A DNA stretch of 64,000 bases, taken from NCBI RefSeq assembly GCF_900454495.1, contig NZ_UGSI01000001.1, positions 2,728,001-2,792,000 of the forward strand. The letters are read 5' to 3'. The notes under the pieces are model-generated. The model was given only the letters and a program-made list of their open reading frames with translations, ran no database searches and was not told the DNA's origin. Made by a program: the position numbers and the translations under genes. This document shows, piece by piece, positions 41,522 through 50,417 of the stretch. The first letter of the stretch is position 1, and each line of letters opens with the position of its first letter. The DNA comes from Paenibacillus macerans (lineage in GTDB: Bacteria > Bacillota > Bacilli > Paenibacillales > Paenibacillaceae).

Positions 41522-42583
41522 CTAAGTCCGCGGCACCGCCCGGCTGGCGATCGCTTCGGCCGAGTAGGCATGCACAAATTCGGTCAGCTCCCGCAGCTTG
41601 TCGATCGAAGCTTCCGGGAACAGGCCGTGGCCGAGATTAAATACGAAACCGGGGGCTTTAATGCCATCGTCGATAATTTCCTTGGCCTGCTGCTTGATGA
41701 CGTCCATCGGCGCGGTCAGCACGTACGGGTCCAGATTGCCCTGAACGGCAAACTTCCCGCCCGTCCGGCGCCGGCCTTCCGAAATCGACACGCGCCAGTC
41801 CAAGCCGATGCAATCCGCCGCGAGGCCGGTCAGCGCCGGCAGCAGCTCCCCGGAGCTCACCCCGGGGAAATAAATTTTCGGTACATCCAAATCCCGAAGT
41901 TCGGCAAAAATACGAGTGACCGTCGGCAGCACATATTTTTGAAAATCTTTCGGCGCCAGCGCTCCGACCCAGCTGTCGAACAGTTGAAACGCTTTGCCTC
42001 CGCTACGTACATGGGCCCGCAAATAGGCGATGACCATATCGCCCAGCTTGTCCATGAGCCTAAACCAAAGCTCCGGTTCGCCGTACATCATCGCTTTGGT
42101 GCGGATATAGCTTTTGGACGGGCTGCCTTCGATCAAATAGCTGGCGATCGTAAACGGCGCGCCGGCAAACGTAATGAGCGGCACGTCCAGCTCCCGGTCG
42201 AGGATAGAGATCGTTTCCAAAATATGGAACAAGTCCTTTTCCACCTCGATCGGCTTCAAACGATCGATATCCGCCGCCGTACGGATCGGCTGCTCGATGA
42301 CCGGTCCGATATTTTTGACGATGTCGAATTCGACGCCCAGCGAAGCAACCGGATTCATGATGTCGGAATACAAAATGGCCGCGTCCACCCCAAGCTTGCG
42401 GACCGGCATCAGGGTGACTTCCGCCGCGAGCTCGGGCTGCCGGCAAATTTCCAGCAAGCTGTATTTTTCTTTGATTTTTCGGTAATCGGGATCATATCTG
42501 CCCGCCTGGCGCATGTACCAAACAGGAAGACGATCTACCTCCTGGCTTCTCAAGGCCCGGATCAAACGATCGTTATAAACCAA
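41522..42583 (-). CDS. hemE: Uroporphyrinogen decarboxylase
   Basis: 353 residues, equal to the B. subtilis enzyme. PVWYMRQAGRYDPDYR (substrate-binding Arg and Asp region), DAAILYSDIM, FAGAPFTIASYL, FDSWVGAL and GLDWRVS are diagnostic. It decarboxylates uroporphyrinogen III to coproporphyrinogen III. The TTG at 42583 (LVYNDRLIRAL) lies eight bases behind GGAGG; a TTG at 42598 overlaps that site and is rejected. First gene of the haem operon. Confidence 0.94.
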   Translation of the reverse strand: MVYNDRLIRALRSQEVDRLPVWYMRQAGRYDPDYRKIKEKYSLLEICRQPELAAEVTLMPVRKLGVDAAILYSDIMNPVASLGVEFDIVKNIGPVIEQPIRTAADIDRLKPIEVEKDLFHILETISILDRELDVPLITFAGAPFTIASYLIEGSPSKSYIRTKAMMYGEPELWFRLMDKLGDMVIAYLRAHVRSGGKAFQLFDSWVGALAPKDFQKYVLPTVTRIFAELRDLDVPKIYFPGVSSGELLPALTGLAADCIGLDWRVSISEGRRRTGGKFAVQGNLDPYVLTAPMDVIKQQAKEIIDDGIKAPGFVFNLGHGLFPEASIDKLRELTEFVHAYSAEAIASRAVPRT

Positions 42584-42657
42584 CCAACACGCCTCCAATA
42601 CGCTATAAAAGCAATTCTAAATGCAGTTAGGCCATTAGGACTTACATTCTAAGCGAT

Positions 42658-42715
42658 GTTCAAAAAGTCAGGTTTTCAGCACCGAGAGCACCGAGAAAGT
42701 ATGACTTTTTTGAAC
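42658..42715. repeat. Short copy of the GTTCAAAAAGTC element
   Basis: 58 bases bounded by GTTCAAAAAGTCAGG and GACTTTTTTGAAC, with an ACCGAG direct repeat inside. It looks like an internally deleted version of the element at 35043. It is in the hemE upstream region. Confidence 0.65.
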
Positions 42716-42897
42716 TTCCTCTATAAACATTCTAATTTACATTATGCCCTTTTTAAAAGTAAGTAACAACTGTCACAACGGCAAATCGGATGACGATCGC
42801 ATGACAATCGCATGAAAATGCGATGAAACCGCCCGCAAACTACGCCGGCTTACTTGTGATATACTTAGAAGACGTGATCAAAAACGGACTTTTTGAA

Positions 42898-43134
42898 CTA
42901 TATAAGTTGAACTATAGAAATGCGGAAGTAGGCAAGAGTGTGAAATGATTCTGAAGAAACTCAAAGCTTTCTGTAAGAAAGCCGCATCGGAAGCATATGC
43001 TTGGTCGCCTTTGTGAGCGGATTTCTACCGTATCTGAATTTAGTTAAATTACAGAAATCCGCGAACAACAGCGATCGTAAGAACATTTCACACGGCTGCC
43101 CCGATCCGGACAATCAATAGTTCCACTTATATAG
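42898..43134. repeat. Second MITE-like element with 20-bp terminal inverted repeats
   Basis: CTATATAAGTTGAACTATAG (42898) and CAATAGTTCCACTTATATAG (43115) are inverse copies with two or three mismatches. Nested arms are GTGTGAAATGATTCT/AGAACATTTCACAC and GCGGATTTCT/AGAAATCCGC. No ORF. It ends 53 bases before the MFS start. A partial GTTCAAAAAGTC end (42875-42897) abuts its left side. Confidence 0.7.
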
Positions 43135-43187
43135 CTCTTAAAGTTTGTCGTTTGCAACCAGATGCGCGGAAAGGAAGTGAAAGCACT

Positions 43188-44411
43188 TTGAAGACGTGGA
43201 AAGTCAATCTCATCGTGCTTTGGTTTGGAGCGTTTTTGGTCAATGCCGGGATGACGATGATTACGCCGTTCCTCTCGCTGTATTTGGCCAGGGATTTGCA
43301 TGTGCAAGGCGAGCACGCCATCGGCCTGTGGGCGGGGACGATTTTCGCCGCCAACTTTGCGACGTCATTTATTTTTCAGCCGTTTTGGGGCAAGCTTTCC
43401 GATAAATACGGGCGCAAAATCATGCTGCTTCGCTCGGGGTTCGGCATGGCCATCGTGATTACCTTGATGGGCTTCGCGACTCAGCCATGGCATCTGCTGG
43501 CGCTGCGGCTGCTCAACGGGACGATCTCCGGGTTCAATCCCGCTTCGGTTTCGCTCATCTCCGGCACAGCGCCGAAGGAACGGATGGGCTTTGCCATGGG
43601 CACGATCCAATCCGGCAACGTCGCCGGCACGATTCTGGGGCCGCTCATCGGCGGCCTAATGGCCGAGTATATCGGCTTTCGCCCGATCTTTTACATAACC
43701 GGGGCGTTAATGTTTATCGGCACGGTCCTTGCGCTCGTGTTCGTGAAAGAAAACTTCGACCGCGAGGAAGCGGCCCATACCCCGCAGCCCTCCGTGCTGC
43801 AAGGGTTCCTTGAGCTCAACAAAACGCCGCAGTTGACGGCGTTGTTCGCCGTAACCTTTCTGCTGCAATTCGCCATGCTGAGCCCGATGTCGCTGCTGCC
43901 GCTATACGTGGAGAAGCTGCACGGGGCGGCGGCCAATGTTTCGTTCTGGGCCGGATTTGTCAGCGCGGTCACCGGCATTTCCAACATGGCCACCTCGCCG
44001 GTGCTCGGCCGGGTCAGCGACAAGGTCGGAGCCCATCGCATCCTGACGTACTGCCTGATCGGGGCGGCGGCCACGCTGATTCCGCAAGCGTTTGTCCATA
44101 CCGTCTGGCAGCTTATCGTCATCCGGTTTCTGATGGGGGTCTTTATGGGCGGATTGCTGCCGAGCGTCAACGCGTTGATCCGCTTTTACACCCCCGACGG
44201 GATGGAAAGCCGGGCGTTCGGCTTCAACAGCAGCACGCTCGCCCTCGGCAACATGCTGGGTTCGCTGATCGGCGGCTTCCTTGCCGGCTTTATCGGTATC
44301 GAGGGCCTGTTCATCATCTCCGGCATCCTGCTCCTGATCAACACGATATGGGTACGAATCAAGCTGTACGAAAAGCCGAAATTCACACTGCTGCGCCATG
44401 GGCGCGGGTGA
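43188..44411 (+). CDS. MFS multidrug exporter (DHA1 type)
   Basis: 407 residues, 12 helices. The loop GKLSDKYGRKIMLLRSG (motif A) and LRLLNGTISGFNPASVSLI (motif B/C region) are typical of DHA1 drug:H+ antiporters such as MdtG/NorA. It starts with TTG at 43188 behind AAGGAAGTGA. The upstream gap is filled by the MITE-like element, so its promoter may lie within or be shaped by that element. Confidence 0.85.
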   Translation: MKTWKVNLIVLWFGAFLVNAGMTMITPFLSLYLARDLHVQGEHAIGLWAGTIFAANFATSFIFQPFWGKLSDKYGRKIMLLRSGFGMAIVITLMGFATQPWHLLALRLLNGTISGFNPASVSLISGTAPKERMGFAMGTIQSGNVAGTILGPLIGGLMAEYIGFRPIFYITGALMFIGTVLALVFVKENFDREEAAHTPQPSVLQGFLELNKTPQLTALFAVTFLLQFAMLSPMSLLPLYVEKLHGAAANVSFWAGFVSAVTGISNMATSPVLGRVSDKVGAHRILTYCLIGAAATLIPQAFVHTVWQLIVIRFLMGVFMGGLLPSVNALIRFYTPDGMESRAFGFNSSTLALGNMLGSLIGGFLAGFIGIEGLFIISGILLLINTIWVRIKLYEKPKFTLLRHGRG

Positions 44412-44441
44412 GTGCGGCGGCATACGTGGCGGCTGGAGTGC

Positions 44442-44590
44442 CATGAATCGGCTCATTCATAGCTGCTGCGGTAGCATGAATCGGCCCATTCATAGCTGCT
44501 GATAAGGCGTGCATCGGCTCATACACGGCTGGGGAGAGGTTAGGGCGGCTCATACACGGCTGGGGAGAGGTTGGGGCGGCTCATAGGCGG
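44442..44590. repeat. Degenerate tandem repeats of about 33-38 bp
   Basis: Units built on CATGAATCGGCTCATTCATA-GCTGCT give way to CATCGGCTCATACACGGCTG-GGGAGAGGTT (two near-identical copies of the latter part). No ORF of note. Confidence 0.6.
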
Positions 44591-44679
44591 GGCTAGTCCA
44601 TTAGCCCAACGGCAGCCGGTCGCAGGTATTGGGGTCCATTCACATTCGCATTCGCATCCATATTCACGTCGGAAGATCC

Positions 44680-44835
44680 GGCTCGAACGATTAATTGCAA
44701 AACGTACAACTAGATTTCAACGAAAAAGCGGGTTAGCACGTTTTAATCGCATATTCTGCAACTGCATCCAAACATTTTTGCCAGTCTAGCGGAACCAACG
44801 AAGTTAATTGCATGTTTTGCATTTAACCAAGCTCC
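44680..44835. repeat. TGCA-type intergenic repeats
   Basis: TTAATTGCAAAACGTACAAC, TTTTAATCGCATATTCTGCA and TTAATTGCATGTTTTGCATT occur in a row. Similar words fill 55730-55945. No gene is visible in 44590-44990. Confidence 0.45.
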
Positions 44836-44992
44836 TTGCTCCACTTGCCGATAAATAACTGTACCTTTTACAACCACCAAACAGCTACAACCCTCAAACA
44901 GCATCCCCCTTTGACTCAGGGTCAAACGTACACATAAGGCAGCCGGATCTTCGTTTAGCGGTTGTTTAATCAAAATTTTCCCCCCGATTGAA

Positions 44993-45018
44993 AAAGCCGG
45001 GCGCGGGTCGCCCGGCTT
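44993..45018 (-). terminator. Terminator of the ABC importer operon
   Basis: GCCGGGCG and CGCCCGGC stem with five T residues on the minus strand, 30 bases beyond the binding-protein stop. Confidence 0.8.
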
Positions 45019-45047
45019 CCTCCTTATTTTCCGCTTCAAATTCGGAT

Positions 45048-46454
45048 TTATTTCACAGTCGCGTTGTATTGACCGATCTTATCGGTAATTTGCTTGGCGG
45101 CGTCTTCCAGCGCCTGCTGCGGCGCTTTTTGCCCGTTCAGCGCTTCTTCGATCGCGCCTTCCACGATTTGGCGCGCCTCCGGGAATACGCCCATCACGGC
45201 GCCGGAAGTCGCGGTTGACGCTGCCGATGCGTGAAGCTGGTCGACGGCCGTCTGGAACTGCGGATATTTCGCCATGTTGTCCTTTAGCACCTGTTGGTCG
45301 TAGGCTGCTTTGGTGATCGGGAAGTACCCCGTGTTCACGCTCCATTTCGCTTGCGCTTCCGGCGAGGCCACGTATTTGATAAACTCCCAGGCGGCTTTTT
45401 GCTGTTCTTCTGGCTTGTTATTCATGATGTACAAGCTGGCTCCGCCCACGATCACGCCGCCTTCCTTGGCGCTGGCCGGTCTTGGCAGGAAACCGGTGCC
45501 CACTTCGAATTTGTCGCCGACCATCTCCACGATGTTGCGCAGGGAAGCGGTCGAATCCAGCGTCATGGCGACCTGGCCGGCGGCGAAGGCGGCGTTCGTG
45601 TCCTCCGTATTGCGGCCCAGATTGGCGACAACCTTTTCGTCGACCATCTTTTTCCACCATTCCAGCGTTTGCACGCCGGCTTCGGAGGCGAGCAGCGACT
45701 CGGTGGCCGCTCCTTCCCGGCCGTTGCCGTTATTCACGTACTCGGCGTTCTGATTGGCGAACAGCTGCTCCATAAACCAACCGTAAATCGCGATCGCTGC
45801 GCCCGGCTTGCCGTCTTTACTGAGCGCCTTGGCCGCCGCTTCATATTCTTCGAACGTTTTCGGCGGATTTTCCGGATCGAGCCCCGCCGCTTTGAAAGCG
45901 TCCTTGTTGTAGTAGAGAATCGGGTTGGACGTATTGAATGGCATCGCGTTCAGCTTACCGCCAATCGTGTAATAACGGATGATGTTCGGCTCCAGTTGGG
46001 ACAAATCGTATCCGTCCGCGTCGATGAACTGCTGGACCGGCGTGATCGCCTTGGAGTCGATCATGAATTTGCTGCCGATTTCGTACACCTGGATCAAATC
46101 CGGCCCGCTGTTTGAACCGAGCGATGCTTTGAGCTTGTTTAAGCTTTCGTCGTATTTCCCCTGGAACACCGCTTCTACCTCGATGTCGGATTGGCTGGCG
46201 TTAAAATCGGATACAAGCTCGTTAATCGCTTTCTCCCCGGCGCCGGACATCGAATGCCACCAGGTGATGTGCACCGGTTTTTTGGCGTTGCCGCTGGCGC
46301 TGGCGGTGTCTTCGCTGCGGGCGTTCGTCCCCCCGCCCGTCTGGCCGGCAGCGCCGTTCGCGGCTCCGTGCGAATTTCCGCCGCAGCCGGCCAGGACGAC
46401 GAATAAGGCGGCGATCAGCAGCAGCATGCTGTTTTTGTGGCGAAACCTTTTCAT
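45048..46454 (-). CDS. ABC transporter substrate-binding lipoprotein (UgpB-like)
   Basis: 468 residues. The signal ends with lipobox VLAGC (Cys 22). A Gly/Asn/Ala-rich linker precedes the periplasmic-binding-type domain (VHITWWHSMSGAGEKAIN, NASQSDIEVEAVFQGKYDE, GGKLNAMPFNTSNPILYYNKDAFKAAGLDP). The WWHSMSG and MPFNTSNPI phrases are characteristic of UgpB, the glycerol-3-phosphate/glycerophosphodiester binding protein. AGGGAGAGA precedes the ATG. Last gene of the operon. Confidence 0.87.
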   Translation of the reverse strand: MKRFRHKNSMLLLIAALFVVLAGCGGNSHGAANGAAGQTGGGTNARSEDTASASGNAKKPVHITWWHSMSGAGEKAINELVSDFNASQSDIEVEAVFQGKYDESLNKLKASLGSNSGPDLIQVYEIGSKFMIDSKAITPVQQFIDADGYDLSQLEPNIIRYYTIGGKLNAMPFNTSNPILYYNKDAFKAAGLDPENPPKTFEEYEAAAKALSKDGKPGAAIAIYGWFMEQLFANQNAEYVNNGNGREGAATESLLASEAGVQTLEWWKKMVDEKVVANLGRNTEDTNAAFAAGQVAMTLDSTASLRNIVEMVGDKFEVGTGFLPRPASAKEGGVIVGGASLYIMNNKPEEQQKAAWEFIKYVASPEAQAKWSVNTGYFPITKAAYDQQVLKDNMAKYPQFQTAVDQLHASAASTATSGAVMGVFPEARQIVEGAIEEALNGQKAPQQALEDAAKQITDKIGQYNATVK

Positions 46455-46538
46455 GATACGAATCTCTCCCTTGTTTATATTCATCATCTGCCAGCGGCAG
46501 TTGACAACGACCGGCCACACGGCATATCCTTTCACCGC

Positions 46539-47363
46539 TCAGCCCTTCAGCGCTCCCGCCGCCATTCCGCGGACCAGCTGCTTCAGCCCGAACACGAGCA
46601 GCAGCAGGGAAGGCAATATCGCCAGCACGATCCCCGCGAACACGAGGTTCCAGGAGGTCGTCTCCTGAAACTCCAGCATCGAAATGCCGATCTGTACCGT
46701 GCGCATCGGTTTGCTGTTCGTAATGAGAAGCGGCCATAGATAAGCATTGTACATGTTCAAAAAGGAGTACACCGCCAGTGTCCCCAGCGCCGGCCGCGAC
46801 AGCGGCAGCACATGGAACAGGAAGTAGCGGAGATGCCCGCATCCGTCGATTTTTGCCGCCTCGAACAATTCTTTCGGCAGCTGCAGGAAAAACTGGCGCA
46901 GCATAAACGTGCCAAACGCCGTGGCCAAAAAAGGCACGATCAAGCCCTGATAGCTGTCGAGCCAATTCAGGCTGCGCACGGTCAGGTAATTCGGGATCAT
47001 CGTCACTTCCCACGGGACCATCATCGTCGCCATGAACAGGCCAAACATCAGGCCTTTGCCTTTAAAGCGCATGTTGGCAAAAGCGTAGGCGGCCAGACTG
47101 GACGTCATCAGCTGCCCGGCCATAACGGCGCCGGACACAAGGAACGTGTTCCCGATAAAAGCGGCGATCGGCACAATGCCGAACACCTCGATGAAATTGG
47201 CCACATTCAGCGAGTGCGGCACGATGCGCGGCGGATACATGCTCGCTTCCTCCGGCGTCATCACCGCCATAAAAAAGCTGTAGACGACGGGGTACAGCAC
47301 GAGCACGGCCATAACGGCGAGCAGCAGCGTAACGGCGGCCCGGCCTGCGGTAAGTTTGGTCAT
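46539..47363 (-). CDS. ABC sugar/glycerophosphate permease (UgpE-like)
   Basis: 274 residues, six transmembrane helices, with the inner-membrane EAA motif (ELFEAAKIDGCGHLRYFLFHVLPL). The ATG overlaps the stop of the preceding permease gene as ATGA. Substrate specificity is inferred from the UgpB-like partner. No ATPase gene lies nearby; a shared MsmX-type ATPase elsewhere is likely. Confidence 0.88.
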   Translation of the reverse strand: MTKLTAGRAAVTLLLAVMAVLVLYPVVYSFFMAVMTPEEASMYPPRIVPHSLNVANFIEVFGIVPIAAFIGNTFLVSGAVMAGQLMTSSLAAYAFANMRFKGKGLMFGLFMATMMVPWEVTMIPNYLTVRSLNWLDSYQGLIVPFLATAFGTFMLRQFFLQLPKELFEAAKIDGCGHLRYFLFHVLPLSRPALGTLAVYSFLNMYNAYLWPLLITNSKPMRTVQIGISMLEFQETTSWNLVFAGIVLAILPSLLLLVFGLKQLVRGMAAGALKG

Positions 47364-48337
47364 TGATAATGCACTTTCCTTTCCACCCACTTAAACTGAA
47401 TCAAGGTCAGCAGCATGATGACAAGGAACAGCAGCAGCGCCTGGGCGCTTCCGGTGCCGAACCGGAAATTTACGAACGCCTCCTGGTAAATGGTATAGAC
47501 GAACACGTTCGTGCGGTTCATCGGCCCGCCCATGGTCAAAATATTGATTTGCCCAAACGACTGGAACGCGCTGATGATCGACACGACCAGCAGGAAAAAC
47601 AGCGTTGGCGACAGCAGCGGCAGCGTTATTTTGCGAAACACGGTAATCGGTCCGGCTCCGTCGATCGTGGCGCTTTCGTACAGTTCGTCCGGGATGCCCT
47701 GCATGCCGCTGGACAAAATGATGTAATTGAAGCCAAGATTCATCCACACGGTCATCAGCGCTATGGATACCAGCGCCCAATCGGGGCTGACCAGCCACTG
47801 CACCGGGGAGACGCCGGCAAGCCCCAGCAAATAGTTCAGCATCCCCAGCGTCGGGTGGAACAGAAACTTCCAAATGACCGCGGCCGAGCCGACGGACAAT
47901 ACCAAAGGCAGCGAAAAAGCAAATTGAAACAACCGTTTGCCGGGCAGCCGCGTATGCGTCAGCGCCGCGAGCGCGAGGGCGAGCAGCATCCCCGCCGGCA
48001 CCGTCAGCAAAGCGAACAGCGCGGTGACCTTCATTCCGTTCACGAACAAACCGGAGGAGAACAGGCCGGCGAAATTGTCCATGCCGACGAACGCGGCGAC
48101 GCGGCCGGTCGGATCGGTGCTGTGCAAGCTTAAGTAAACCGACTTCAGCAGCGGATAGAACAAAAAAACGCCGAACAACAGCAGCGACGGGGCCAAAAAT
48201 GCATAGGCGAGCGTATTCTCGCGGAGCTTCTGCCTTTTTATCGAAGCGGTCCGGCCGGCAGCGCGGGTCTTGGATCCGGTTAACGCGGCGGACGGGCCGC
48301 TTCCCGGCAGACTGAGCGGATTGTCCAGCTCGCTCAT
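47360..48337 (-). CDS. ABC sugar/glycerophosphate permease (UgpA-like)
   Basis: 325 residues with a long basic N-terminus (TGSKTRAAGRTASIKRQK) and six helices. EAA motif ELYESATIDGAGPITVFRKITLPLL is present. First gene of the operon, with AAAGGAGGC before the ATG. No operator was recognised in the 230-base gap upstream. Confidence 0.88.
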   Translation of the reverse strand: MSELDNPLSLPGSGPSAALTGSKTRAAGRTASIKRQKLRENTLAYAFLAPSLLLFGVFLFYPLLKSVYLSLHSTDPTGRVAAFVGMDNFAGLFSSGLFVNGMKVTALFALLTVPAGMLLALALAALTHTRLPGKRLFQFAFSLPLVLSVGSAAVIWKFLFHPTLGMLNYLLGLAGVSPVQWLVSPDWALVSIALMTVWMNLGFNYIILSSGMQGIPDELYESATIDGAGPITVFRKITLPLLSPTLFFLLVVSIISAFQSFGQINILTMGGPMNRTNVFVYTIYQEAFVNFRFGTGSAQALLLFLVIMLLTLIQFKWVERKVHYQ

Positions 48338-48489
48338 GGAGGATGCCTCCTTTTTTGCTAATGAAGTTTGTCGTACAGGATAATTCCTTTGCCAGTGTAA
48401 GGCTTGGGTGTCAACAGAGCGTTATCGGAACATCAATCTAAAGTCAAATATGTAAAATTACGTTAAAAAATAAAGCCGCAGGAAACCGC

Positions 48490-48537
48490 AAAAAACCGCC
48501 GTCCTTCTGCGCCTTCATAACGCTTCATAACGGCGGC
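48490..48537 (-). terminator. Terminator of the methyltransferase gene
   Basis: CCGCCGTT and GACGGCGG arms with TTTTTT on the minus strand. Confidence 0.6.
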
Positions 48538-48574
48538 ATCGCGCCTGGCATCCATTAAATTAAATTTTCCGCTT

Positions 48575-49351
48575 CTACACCCGGCCGCGCACATCCGCCA
48601 CGACCAAGCTTAACGCGCAGGTATGAAAAGGCGTCTGCCGGTAAGCCGCGAACCGCCGCTCCCATTCGCCGGAGCGAAGGTCGTCGGCCAGCCGTTGGAC
48701 CAGCTTCTCTTCCGCCCCTTCCGGCAGGAATTCCCAGGCCGACTGGGCCGCCCGCACCTCTTTCACCAAAAAAGCTTCAGGGCGCCCGTAAAAAGCTTCC
48801 TGAAAACCGTCAATACAGTCAAACGGGATCGGGACCGGCACGATTTCGCAGTCTCCCCCCAAAGCCTCGGCAATGACGTCCAGCGCGGGCATCCGGATTC
48901 GTTCGATTTCGATCAGTTCGGGAAAATAATGCGCCAGCCAAATCCCCTCCAGCGCGGCGGGATCAAAGGTCATCACAACCGCCGTGTCCCGCGTCACCCG
49001 CCGCAGCTCCGTGAGGCCCCGGCGGATATCGGGCCAGTGGTGGACGGTGATCATCGCCATGGAGGCATCGAAGGCTTGATCGTCAAACGGCAGCGAATCC
49101 GCCCGGCCGATCACCGCCGGAGCTTTCCCCCGGGCCAGCCGCTGCTCGCGCATGACGCGGGAAGGCTCCACGGCAACGACATACCGATCCGCCGGCTCGT
49201 ATGAGCCCGCCCCGGCTCCTACGTTCAGGACGGTTTTGGCGTCCCCCAGGGCCCGGTGCACATACTCCGCAATCCGCGGGTCCGTCCGCCGGTACCCGGA
49301 GTACTCGTGACCATACTTGTCATAATCAAACGCCGGATTCAAAATATCCAT
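48575..49351 (-). CDS. Class I SAM-dependent methyltransferase
   Basis: 258 residues. Motif I is TVLNVGAGAGSYEPAD, followed by VVAVEPS, ADSLPFDDQAFDASMAMITVHHW and LTELRRV, as in UbiE/methyltransf_11 enzymes. The substrate is unknown. AAAGGAG precedes the ATG. It is divergent from a LysR-type gene (150 bases apart), which is a common regulator-target layout. Confidence 0.82.
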   Translation of the reverse strand: MDILNPAFDYDKYGHEYSGYRRTDPRIAEYVHRALGDAKTVLNVGAGAGSYEPADRYVVAVEPSRVMREQRLARGKAPAVIGRADSLPFDDQAFDASMAMITVHHWPDIRRGLTELRRVTRDTAVVMTFDPAALEGIWLAHYFPELIEIERIRMPALDVIAEALGGDCEIVPVPIPFDCIDGFQEAFYGRPEAFLVKEVRAAQSAWEFLPEGAEEKLVQRLADDLRSGEWERRFAAYRQTPFHTCALSLVVADVRGRV

Positions 49352-49502
49352 GGCTGTTCAGCTCCTTTGTCCGGAAGGGGTGGCCTCTTCCTTTTGAAAC
49401 CATTGTAGTTGAAAACAAACGATAAATATAATATATCTTTATTAACTATCTATAGATTTGGTATATGAATCGATAAAGAAAGGGTAGAAAGGGAGCGTCT
49501 TT

Positions 49503-50417
49503 ATGAACCTGCACGCCTTGCGGCTATTTCACGCAATCGCATCCACGGGCAGCGTGACGCGCGCGTCGGAGCTGTTAAACATCAGCCAGCCGGCGATCTC
49601 CGCGCAGATCAAAAAATTAGAAAAAGAGCTGGCCCTCCCCCTGCTGAAAGCGCACGGAAGAGGGATCGCCCTCACGGACGGCGGCGCCAAGCTGTATGCG
49701 TTAAGCGCACGGCTGTTTGCCGTCGAGCAGCAAATCGAACGGTTTTTGCAGGATTATCGGGAGGGCGAGACCGGCCATATTCGGATGGCGGCCACGTATT
49801 TGCCCGCCCATTTTCTCATCCCGACCTGGATCGCCAAGTTCAAGCAGCGGTATGATCAGGTGGAAATGACGATCAATACGACGAATTCCAGCGATGCGCT
49901 GAAGCAGCTGCTGGGGGTGGAGGTGGATCTGGCGTTTTATGGCGGATTGGCCGAGGAATATCCGGAGACGATCCGTTCGGAGGAGTTGTTCCGGGACGAG
50001 CTGTGGTTCGTCGTCGCCCCGGATCACCGGTACGCGGGCCGGCAGGTCAGCCTGGCGGAAATGGTCAGGGAGCCTTTCGTCATGCGGGAGACGGGCAGTT
50101 CCACACGGGAGCGCTTTTTGGCCTTGTGCCGGACGTTTAACGCCCCCGCGCCGCGGATCGCCCTGCAGTTCAACGGGCTGAACGAAACCGTGCAAGCCGT
50201 GATCGCCGGGTACGGAGCCAGCTTTGTGTCGTCGCTGGTCGTCAGGGAGCAGGTGGAACGCGGCCGATTGTCCCGCGTGTTCGTGGAGGGACCTGAGCCG
50301 CAAAATATTTTTTCCGTCTGCATGCGCAAAAACGAGCCGTTGTCTCCGGCGGCGGAGGCTTTTATCCGGCTCGTTCGGGAAAATCCATACGGACGGAGGC
50401 TGGATTTAGGAACCTAA
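49503..50417 (+). CDS. LysR-type transcriptional regulator
   Basis: 304 residues. N-terminal winged helix LRLFHAIASTGSVTRASELLNISQPAISAQIKKLEKEL and a periplasmic-binding-like effector domain (GHIRMAATYLPAHFLIPTW). Closest in style to CysB/YwqM-like regulators, not specific. The AT-rich 49400-49500 interval, shared with the methyltransferase, is the likely operator region. The 3' end overlaps alaX by 12 bases. Confidence 0.88.
   Translation: MNLHALRLFHAIASTGSVTRASELLNISQPAISAQIKKLEKELALPLLKAHGRGIALTDGGAKLYALSARLFAVEQQIERFLQDYREGETGHIRMAATYLPAHFLIPTWIAKFKQRYDQVEMTINTTNSSDALKQLLGVEVDLAFYGGLAEEYPETIRSEELFRDELWFVVAPDHRYAGRQVSLAEMVREPFVMRETGSSTRERFLALCRTFNAPAPRIALQFNGLNETVQAVIAGYGASFVSSLVVREQVERGRLSRVFVEGPEPQNIFSVCMRKNEPLSPAAEAFIRLVRENPYGRRLDLGT

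Noticed and set aside
41357..42652. 431-codon open frame on the plus strand
   Set aside because: Antisense to hemE and part of hemH; composition (Arg/His/Gln-rich) typical of shadow frames.
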